This document shows, piece by piece, positions 58,573 to 64,000 of a stretch of 64,000 bases of DNA. Each line of letters begins with the position of its first letter. The stretch's first letter is position 1. Below the pieces are notes generated by a model. The model was not told the DNA's origin. It saw only the letters and a list, made by a program, of their open reading frames with translations, and made no database searches. The position numbers were made by a program, and so were the translations under genes. Source of the stretch: Marinicella sediminis (GTDB lineage: Bacteria > Pseudomonadota > Gammaproteobacteria > Xanthomonadales > Marinicellaceae); assembly GCF_002000055.1 (NCBI RefSeq), contig NZ_MVBD01000013.1:38013-102012 (forward strand). The letters run 5' to 3'.

Positions 58573-59220
58573 TTATGCTTGTCCTGCTTTGGTCACCTGG
58601 TAACTGTCATCTTCAATGTTGTATGAGACCAAAATAACCACATCCCCCTTTTGGATGCCATATGCCTCGTCAGCCCGGACATCAAACAACATCCCGGCAC
58701 CACCATCTTCCAGTTCAGCCTGTCCGAATGTGCTGGTCACTTTGCCGGTTCTCACCAGGCACTCCCGACCAATCAAGGATGATTTTTGCACCGCATCATG
58801 ATTCACAAACATGCCTTTCATGGGGTTTACCAATAATGCTGTGGCGGGAATAGCCAGTAAAAAACTACCGACCAGAGCCACAATACCCAACACAGTGCTG
58901 GCCCAATTCCAGGGAATCAATGGCAATACCAAAGAAGTCAACAGGTAACAAATCAGCCATGAAAAAGCCACCAAAATGGAAATCACCACGGTCACCGGAA
59001 CGCCTGTTAATCCCAGTTTTGACATGATGCCTGCAACGCCACCCAGACCAGGTGCATCCAATTCAGTTTCCACATCCATATCAAAATCAATGTCTATATC
59101 AAACAGCTCGATGTCAACTGCACCAATCAGGGCCAGCAACCAATAAAACATCACAATGATCATCAGCAAGGTATAAACCGCCACTGGAAAACTGATGATG
59201 TTGGTTAAAAATAATTCCAT
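58573..59220 (-). CDS. YqiJ-like (NfeD-related) membrane OB-fold protein
   Basis: 215 residues from ATG 59220, which has AGGAG six bases upstream; a GTG two codons earlier overlaps the previous gene. Four membrane helices (VYTLLMIIVMFYWLLALIG; VTVVISILVAFSWLICYL; VLGIVALVGSFLLAIPA) and a C-terminal OB-fold (LIGRECLVRTGKVTSTFG; AYGIQKGDVVILVSYN). An acidic stretch (FDIDIDFDMDVE) follows the first helix. NfeD/YqiJ proteins partner flotillins encoded next to them, as here. Confidence 0.85.
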   Translation of the reverse strand: MELFLTNIISFPVAVYTLLMIIVMFYWLLALIGAVDIELFDIDIDFDMDVETELDAPGLGGVAGIMSKLGLTGVPVTVVISILVAFSWLICYLLTSLVLPLIPWNWASTVLGIVALVGSFLLAIPATALLVNPMKGMFVNHDAVQKSSLIGRECLVRTGKVTSTFGQAELEDGGAGMLFDVRADEAYGIQKGDVVILVSYNIEDDSYQVTKAGQA

Positions 59221-59222
59221 GA

Positions 59223-59564
59223 TCACTCCTGCTCAATAATATTTCTGACGTGGGCCACCAACTGTTCAGCAGCCCGCCTTTTGACTTCAATGGTGTCATA
59301 TTTCTCCAGCTGATATTGTTCAGCCAGAAAAGTCAGATCCTCATCACTCAATGACACTGACAACCGCAATCTTTTTGGCTTCCGGGTCACCTTCAATCCC
59401 AGAATCTGTCTGATCCGGTCCGATGGATTGACATTTTTATCCAGCGCCTCCTTGCGGATCACATACTGTATTTGTTCGCCGACATCAAAAGCCACCTGAG
59501 TCGCTCTGACCGCTTTTTTCTCTGCTTCCCATTTGGCAGGCAGGTTGCGTTTTTTGTCACTCAT
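59223..59564 (-). CDS. Small protein with possible tandem ribbon-helix-helix segments
   Basis: 113 residues, soluble and basic at the start. Two segments have the strand-helix-helix look of RHH DNA-binding proteins: EQIQYVIRKEALDKNVNPSD followed by RIRQILGL, and KRLRLSVSLSDEDLTFLAEQ followed by a helix ending AAEQLVAHV. No family name is recognised. It overlaps the 140-residue gene (8 bp) and the YqiJ-like gene (4 bp), so it is an integral operon member. It is my best candidate for the protein binding the palindromic operators at 60434-60466, which is inference. Confidence 0.6.
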   Translation of the reverse strand: MSDKKRNLPAKWEAEKKAVRATQVAFDVGEQIQYVIRKEALDKNVNPSDRIRQILGLKVTRKPKRLRLSVSLSDEDLTFLAEQYQLEKYDTIEVKRRAAEQLVAHVRNIIEQE

Positions 59565-59979
59565 CGCCTGGCGGATCCTGGTCTAGTGATGATAAATCTG
59601 TGGTCGGCAGCTGCTTGCTGTGCTCAAACGCCAGCCTGGCAGACATCACCCGATTGGCATCCTTGCCATAATTGTCTTTGATCACCGCCGTGACCTTTTG
59701 GATGTTTTGAGTGGCTTCAGTCATCAACTGCTGCCGTTCTACGGTTTTCAGACAACGTTTGGTACGTTCCATCAACTTTTTCAGGTCACTGATTTCTTGC
59801 CCAACATCACCAGTTGGCGAAGTCAATTGACTGGCCTCAACCAACACCGACCTGATGTCTGCCAGCCGCTCATCACTGACAATGGGTTGATTGATGATGG
59901 CATCGCCTTTAACAGATATACGAATTTCATCACAAAATGTTGTCATCAGTTGTTCTAATTGTTGTTTTTTACTGGTCAT
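59557..59979 (-). CDS. Helical protein of unknown function in the flotillin operon
   Basis: 140 residues, no signal peptide or membrane segment. Mostly helical and charged (QQLEQLMTTFCDEIRI; EISDLKKLMERTKRCLKTVE; NIQKVTAVIKDNYGKDANRV), with an acidic, Pro-containing tail. No recognised domain. It lies 11 bp after the DUF2170 gene and overlaps the following gene by 8 bp. Probably a coiled-coil adaptor for the membrane system, which is inference from its place. Confidence 0.6.
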   Translation of the reverse strand: MTSKKQQLEQLMTTFCDEIRISVKGDAIINQPIVSDERLADIRSVLVEASQLTSPTGDVGQEISDLKKLMERTKRCLKTVERQQLMTEATQNIQKVTAVIKDNYGKDANRVMSARLAFEHSKQLPTTDLSSLDQDPPGDE

Positions 59980-59990
59980 GTGTCACCTGT

Positions 59991-60398
59991 TCATCGCAGA
60001 AAATCATCCATGGCAAACAGCACATCCAAAGCGTTTTCATTCAACGTCACCAACTCTTCAACCAGTCGATCAAAATCAGATGCCACGGACAAAGCTCCAA
60101 ACAACACATAACGATCACCGACCCTGGCATATGAAGACAATGGAATGGCTATGCTGGTGTCCAGCATCATGTCCAGCATGTCTTTACGCAACTCCGGAAT
60201 GATCTCCGCTTCAGTCCACAAATAGATAACACACAATATCTGGTGTGCCGTGCTGGTGACAAAAACCGGAAAACCTTCAAAGCCATTCATTTCAACCTGC
60301 AACACCTGGACTTCTCCATCAATGTGCTGACACTCGAAGGTGTATCCTTCAGGCGTTCTGTGGTGTGACAAATAACTGGCTAAATCCCTGGTGTTCAT
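59991..60398 (-). CDS. DUF2170 (YjfI-like) protein
   Basis: 135 residues from ATG 60398, which has GAGGAG upstream; an in-frame extension of 42 codons runs through the operator and was rejected. Motifs TPEGYTFECQHI, VLQVEMNGFEGFPVFVTSTA, QILCVIYLWTEAEI, LDTSIAIPLSSYARVGDRYVLFGALS match DUF2170. In E. coli the homologue YjfI sits beside the PspA-like YjfJ, so the family is tied to membrane stress. It is the first gene after the palindromic promoter. Confidence 0.8.
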   Translation of the reverse strand: MNTRDLASYLSHHRTPEGYTFECQHIDGEVQVLQVEMNGFEGFPVFVTSTAHQILCVIYLWTEAEIIPELRKDMLDMMLDTSIAIPLSSYARVGDRYVLFGALSVASDFDRLVEELVTLNENALDVLFAMDDFLR

Positions 60399-60433
60399 GT
60401 TGTTATGATCTCCTCTACAGCCCCATGCTGTTA

Positions 60434-60466
60434 TGACATAATATGTCAGATTGACATAATATGTCA
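60434..60466 (-). promoter_or_regulatory. Tandem palindromic operators on a sigma-70 promoter
   Basis: Two identical 15-bp palindromes TGACATA-A-TATGTCA at 60434-60448 and 60452-60466, spaced 18 bp centre to centre on one DNA face plus. On the minus strand the same bases make ATGACA, an 18-bp spacer and TATTAT, each one base off consensus, so the operators overlie the promoter of the DUF2170-to-ATPase operon. A repressor would block polymerase directly. Confidence 0.75.
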
Positions 60467-60485
60467 TGCGCCTCAGGTCACATTT

Positions 60486-60613
60486 GAATGATCTTGGGAC
60501 TTCATTCACTTGTGTTAAAGACAAAAGTGAATGCGGCCACGGCGATCATGACATTTAATCAAGCGCACGACTTTATGATTCGCTCATCGCTCACCAACCA
60601 AGTCGGCGGTCCC
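60486..60613. repeat. Dispersed repeat, copy B
   Basis: Homologous to copy A at 26687. 60486-60511 is identical to 26687-26712. The hairpin TTCACTTGTGT / ACAAAAGTGAA (60505-60531) has one mismatch. Shorter spacing between the shared tail blocks (GATCATG, ATCAAGCGCACGAC, GATTCGCTCATCGCTCAC, ACCAAGTCGG). It occupies the gap between telA and the operator. Confidence 0.65.
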
Positions 60614-60657
60614 TCTGTTCAGCAACTCAAATTTGTTTCCTATGTATCATATACGCC

Positions 60658-61683
60658 CTAGACTTGATTTTCGGTGCTTATTGATTGTTCCTTGAGTAAA
60701 TATTGATGACTTTGTCTGGCGTCCTCTTTGACCTGTTCGATGTCCTCCAGGGCGCGTTTTATTTGCTCTTGAGCCTCTTGCAACTGGGCTTTTCTGATGT
60801 CAGCCAACTGTATGCTATGCTGGTTCATTGATTGTTGTTTGCCATGGTGGTTTCTACGACGCGCCACCACCAGCCCCGCAGTGACCTCCAAAATCTGCTG
60901 GCTGTTGTTCATGGCCACAGTGATGTCGCGACTGAGGTGTTGATTTTGTTTGATCAGCATATCAAAGGTCAAATCTGCTTGTCGGGCCATCAACAATTGC
61001 TGTTGTAATTCAATCACTCTCTTTTGAATAACCGGTAAAAACTCCTGTTCAATCTGGCTACAAACTGCGGCTGTATCTGCGGACAGTGCTGTCAACAATT
61101 CACCAAAACCCTTGCCCAGCGCAACAGCCAGATCATAAACTTTTTGTAATTGGCTGATGTGCTGCCTGATGATCATCTGATGACTGGCCATGACCTGGTT
61201 CTCGCCATTGAGGGTACCCAACCCACGTTCCAGCCTGGCGCTCAATGCCTTGATGTCCTGTTGTTGATCACTGAAGTGTTCCAGCCACAAATCCCATGGA
61301 GACAGATGCGATGAAAACAGCAATTTCAATTGTTCGATCAGTGAAGGTCGTTTATTTTTGGGTGGTGTGATTGAACGAATGTATTGCTGCAACTCCTGCA
61401 ACAAATCATGCACTGAATCAGCCGTCAATCCAGATGAAAGGTGCTGCTCCAAAGGCAGTTTCAAACCTTCATCCAATGCCCAGAAAGCCTGCTGTTCAGT
61501 CATTCCCAATTCCAGTAAAGCATCGGTGACCTGTTGCACCAATGGCAAGTCATGCGGATCCATCTGTCTGAGCCAAACCGACCAGTCATTCAACAACTGT
61601 GCGATCCCAGCTTCAGAATTGGCATCATCTGACGCAACAGGCACTTGGAGCGAAGGCAAATGTACAGGTAATGATTCAGTCAT
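60658..61683 (-). CDS. telA: TelA-family toxic-anion-resistance protein
   Basis: 341 residues from ATG 61683 (a TTG one codon earlier also opens the frame). Helical throughout, with the TelA core: LSPWDLWLEHFSDQQQDIKA near 125, LERGLGTLNGENQVM near 155, EQEFLPVIQKRVIELQQQLL near 220, and LTFDMLIKQNQHLSRDI near 245, ending in a charged coiled coil. TelA proteins occur in tellurite-resistance and Ter/stress islands and are thought to act at the membrane. It is the first gene of the stress cluster, separated from the DUF2170 operon by the repeat and operator. Confidence 0.82.
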   Translation of the reverse strand: MTESLPVHLPSLQVPVASDDANSEAGIAQLLNDWSVWLRQMDPHDLPLVQQVTDALLELGMTEQQAFWALDEGLKLPLEQHLSSGLTADSVHDLLQELQQYIRSITPPKNKRPSLIEQLKLLFSSHLSPWDLWLEHFSDQQQDIKALSARLERGLGTLNGENQVMASHQMIIRQHISQLQKVYDLAVALGKGFGELLTALSADTAAVCSQIEQEFLPVIQKRVIELQQQLLMARQADLTFDMLIKQNQHLSRDITVAMNNSQQILEVTAGLVVARRRNHHGKQQSMNQHSIQLADIRKAQLQEAQEQIKRALEDIEQVKEDARQSHQYLLKEQSISTENQV

Positions 61684-61871
61684 CAATCAGAATAAGCATC
61701 CCATGCAAAACAATTATTCTAGCTCATTTGTCCAGGTGAAATAAAATTAGTTGACCAAAGTCAGATCATCATTAGCTGGTTTGTTCAGAGCGTCCGATTC
61801 AAGCGGGGTGAATGTGATATCGGAAGATCACTTAATATACGTCACAGATGTCCCCATTGCACCGTTGGATC

Positions 61872-61913
61872 TTGACAAAAATCAACATAAAAACTCATCA
61901 TTCTTTGTACACT
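61872..61913 (+). promoter_or_regulatory. Dnr/FNR-type promoter before the bactofilin-like gene
   Basis: TTGAC-aaaa-ATCAA at 61872-61885 (centre 61878.5) and TACACT at 61908-61913 as -10, giving a predicted start near 61920 with the box at -41.5. ATG 61946 follows. Rest of the 262-bp gap 61684-61945 shows no gene. Confidence 0.7.
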
Positions 61914-61945
61914 GATGATAATTCTCACTGAAATTGGTACTGATC

Positions 61946-63061
61946 ATGTCAAATCTGCACGCAATGGTCGTTGTCCTGTTCTTTGTCACCTGGCCAGCAT
62001 ATGCCAATGACAACCGCTCCATCCTTGACTTTAACAATGACCGGTTTGTCTCTGGCACCCATGCCATTCAGGACGCCACCGGTGTGGATGACTTGTTTAT
62101 GTTTGGCGACACGGTGCACAGCACCCAGGACATCTCAGGATCACTGCATGTCTTCGGCCGCATGGTCCGGTCTGAAGGCGCGGTCGGTCAGGATGCCTAT
62201 CTGTCAGGCTACCAGGTCACACAATCAGGCACAGTGAATGGTGACCTCACCGTCAGCGGCATCAAAGTAAACGTTGGCGATGTACACGGTGACCTGCGTG
62301 CATCAGGCCGTATTGTCGACCTAACCGGAAACGTATGGGGCTATGCCCTGCTGGCCGGTGATGAAGTCAATGTCAATGGACAAGTTACCGGTGATGTGAG
62401 CATCAAAGCGGAAGAGCTGGCGTTTGGCAAAGGCGCCCAGATTGAGGGTCAGCTGACCATTTTTGAATCAGTGATGGGCGCTGCTGAAGTGCCGACGAAC
62501 GTCATCGAAGAAGAGCGAATCACCAGACGAGATGTCTCAGAGTGGGAAGCAGCCACGGGTGATGTGACCTTTTGGGACTGGCGCAATGCTTTGCTGAAGT
62601 TTTTCATTGCCGTGCTGATCATCACCGCCTTCGCCGCCTGGTTTGCCGCCATTGTGCCACGCAAACTGGCTGACTTGCGACGCCACATTCTACAGCGCCC
62701 GTTCTGGTCTATACTGTTGGGTGTGCTGGCCATGTCAGTCATCATCGGTTCCACCATCATCCTGATGATCACCGGATATGGCATGCAGCTGATACCCATC
62801 AATCTGGCGATCTGGTTCATCGCTGTGCTAACCGGTTATGTGGTCGGGACCTATGCGATTGGGGTTGGCGTGCTGTTGTTGGTAAATCGTCCGGAACCCA
62901 ACAGCTTCAAAACCCGAGCCATCGCCGCTGCCACTGGCGCCATCACCGTGGTGCTGTTGTTTATGCTGCCCTACGTTGGCTGGCTGCTGTTTTTGAGCAT
63001 CCTGTTTGCCGGACTGGGCGCCATTACCCACTGGTTGTTCAGGCCGAGGTTTCTTAGCTGA
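61946..63061 (+). CDS. Bactofilin-like polymer-forming domain with membrane tail
   Basis: 371 residues from ATG 61946; a TTG four codons upstream opens the same frame. Signal peptide (VVVLFFVTWPAYAND), then a right-handed beta-helix of short repeats at about 45-170 (SGSLHVFGRMVRSEGAV; GTVNGDLTVSGIKVNVG; VHGDLRASGRIVDLTG; VNGQVTGDVSI) as in bactofilins. After it come three to four membrane helices (FFIAVLIITAFAAWFAAIV; ILLGVLAMSVIIGSTIILMI; WFIAVLTGYVVGTYAIG). The helix faces the periplasm. A Dnr box upstream links it to the denitrification regulon. Confidence 0.75.
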   Translation: MSNLHAMVVVLFFVTWPAYANDNRSILDFNNDRFVSGTHAIQDATGVDDLFMFGDTVHSTQDISGSLHVFGRMVRSEGAVGQDAYLSGYQVTQSGTVNGDLTVSGIKVNVGDVHGDLRASGRIVDLTGNVWGYALLAGDEVNVNGQVTGDVSIKAEELAFGKGAQIEGQLTIFESVMGAAEVPTNVIEEERITRRDVSEWEAATGDVTFWDWRNALLKFFIAVLIITAFAAWFAAIVPRKLADLRRHILQRPFWSILLGVLAMSVIIGSTIILMITGYGMQLIPINLAIWFIAVLTGYVVGTYAIGVGVLLLVNRPEPNSFKTRAIAAATGAITVVLLFMLPYVGWLLFLSILFAGLGAITHWLFRPRFLS

Positions 63062-63070
63062 GCCAGCTCC

Positions 63071-63382
63071 TTAAAGTGACCAGTCATCATTCGCTTGGTT
63101 CAGAAATGTTTGGACATCATTGAGTCGTTTGGAGATCGGAAAAGCGCCTGTTTGCTGACTTGTTGCATAAGTCAGGTGAACCAGATAAACCTCATCAGAA
63201 CTGAGGTCAGCCATCAAAACATCATCACGACCTTCTCTTCTGGCAATCACCTTCAATGGTTTCCCGTACAACTCATGATCAGGGTGCAGTTCAATTGCCA
63301 ATTGCTTGTGAATGTATTGTCGCATACTGTCGGGGTAGTTGTTGATGTCAGTCCATGGATCTGTGAATGTGGTTTTAATCAT
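63071..63382 (-). CDS. Hypothetical protein, 103 residues
   Basis: No signal peptide or membrane segment. Contains TDPWTDINNYPDSMRQYIHK, KPLKVIARREGRDDVLMADL and VYLVHLTYATSQ, a small alpha/beta fold. I do not recognise a family. Its start overlaps the stop of the next gene by 8 bp, so they form a pair on the minus strand. The -10-like sequence is not evident within the overlap. Confidence 0.55.
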   Translation of the reverse strand: MIKTTFTDPWTDINNYPDSMRQYIHKQLAIELHPDHELYGKPLKVIARREGRDDVLMADLSSDEVYLVHLTYATSQQTGAFPISKRLNDVQTFLNQANDDWSL

Positions 63383-63908
63383 GACTGGATTGTTGCTTAA
63401 TCAGCTGGTACCACAAATCATCCGTTGATTCGATCAACTCGTAAGACTGGGTCCCAAAGAGACGTTCATTGAGCAGCAGATATGATTTTCCCAATTCGAA
63501 ACATGTGGTAATGCCATGAGATTCATGATGCCCTTGCATGATCGCCCTGCCTTCACTTTCAATCCAAAAATCAGATTCAGCATGACCATCAAAATCATTA
63601 TCTCTACTGCAAGGAAATGATAACTCCCTCTCCTCAATACTGACGATCACAGAATCTCGCACATTTCCTTGCAACACTTCTTTGACCTCAAATACATAAT
63701 GGGTTGCGGTTGGCGCACGCTCATGTAAACCTGCAATCATTAAGGCTTCATCTAGGCTCAGATCTTGCCTGCCCTCAGAAGAATCAATTCTCTTGGTTAC
63801 GCTTCGATGGACCTCAACTGCCACCGCCAAATAGGCCATATCATTTTGAGACAGCAATTCAACCACTTTCTCGTGGGATTCTGACCTTTCCCCTAAAAAC
63901 AGTACCAC
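63375..63908 (-). CDS. Hypothetical protein, possibly 5'-truncated by an IS
   Basis: 177 residues if a GTG at 63908 is used; an ATG at about 63840 (MAYLAVAVEVHR) is an alternative. Pattern of VAVEVHRSVTKR, HYVFEVKEVLQGNVRDSV and TCFELGKSYLLL resembles the netrin/TIMP-like small secreted proteins, which normally begin with a signal peptide and a CxC. Neither is seen here, and an IS3-type element begins about 10-50 bp upstream, so the true start may have been removed. Not a confident family call. Confidence 0.45.
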   Translation of the reverse strand: MVLFLGERSESHEKVVELLSQNDMAYLAVAVEVHRSVTKRIDSSEGRQDLSLDEALMIAGLHERAPTATHYVFEVKEVLQGNVRDSVIVSIEERELSFPCSRDNDFDGHAESDFWIESEGRAIMQGHHESHGITTCFELGKSYLLLNERLFGTQSYELIESTDDLWYQLIKQQSSHD

Positions 63909-63958
63909 TATAAATTAGAAAAATCTGGCAAAATTAACCAAAGAAAAGAGGTTTTGTC

Positions 63959-64000
63959 ATGAAGAAATCGAAGTTTACAGAAGAACAAATTGCATTCGCC
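63959..64000 (+). mobile_element. IS3-family transposase OrfA, partial
   Basis: The ATG at 63959 begins MKKSKFTEEQIAFA, the standard N-terminus of IS3-type OrfA helix-turn-helix proteins, with AAGAGG upstream; it runs off the window. The left inverted repeat must lie between about 63909 and 63945 but cannot be fixed from this end alone. Confidence 0.75.

Overview
The window looks like a chromosomal segment of a respiring, denitrifying gammaproteobacterium. Evidence is the complete System I cytochrome c maturation operon (ccmA-I), a nitrite/nitric-oxide reductase cluster under a Dnr/FNR-type regulator, AcnD/PrpF of the methylcitrate cycle, TonB receptors and many Ser/Thr-kinase, STAND and TPR regulators. 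A Marinicella-like marine lineage fits, but that is inference. No rRNA, tRNA or CRISPR array was found. One insertion sequence begins at the right edge.

Layout. 1-3.5 kb (minus): an overlapping four-gene operon (MipA-type outer-membrane protein, DUF3019 protein, response regulator, histidine kinase cut by the window edge) plus a small secreted protein. 3.7-16.5 kb: denitrification island with an outer-membrane channel, norCB, norQ, a small membrane protein, a polyferredoxin, norD, a heme-type TonB receptor, a nirS with an extra cytochrome c domain, and dnr. Perfect TTGAY-N4-ATCAA boxes precede the channel gene, norC, the TonB receptor (two) and nirS. In most cases a -10-like hexamer lies where a class II FNR promoter would have it.

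16.6-27.3 kb: an ECF-like sigma factor converging on a Ser/Thr kinase-TPR protein, a hydroxylase/sulfotransferase pair, a sirtuin, and a giant winged-helix/STAND ATPase/TPR regulator with a small partner gene. A dispersed repeat copy follows. 27.6-34.3 kb: ccmABCDEFGHI, which would mature NorC, NirS and other c-type cytochromes. 34.3-38.8 kb: a 2OG-type oxygenase, a single-domain response regulator, orn, rsgA, a Nudix hydrolase and an ETHE1-like metallo-hydrolase. 38.8-51 kb: prpF, a secreted M14 carboxypeptidase and acnD, then a secreted subtilase, a YliI-like sugar dehydrogenase and a TonB receptor.

51-61.7 kb (minus) is the most unusual part. It encodes TelA, a DUF2170 protein, two small unknowns, a YqiJ-like membrane OB-fold protein, a flotillin and a 1770-residue AAA+ ATPase. 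A tandem pair of perfect palindromes sits on the promoter of the DUF2170-to-ATPase block. I read this as a membrane-stress or membrane-remodelling system. 61.9-64 kb: a bactofilin-like membrane protein with its own perfect Dnr box, two small unknown genes, and the start of an IS3-type transposase.
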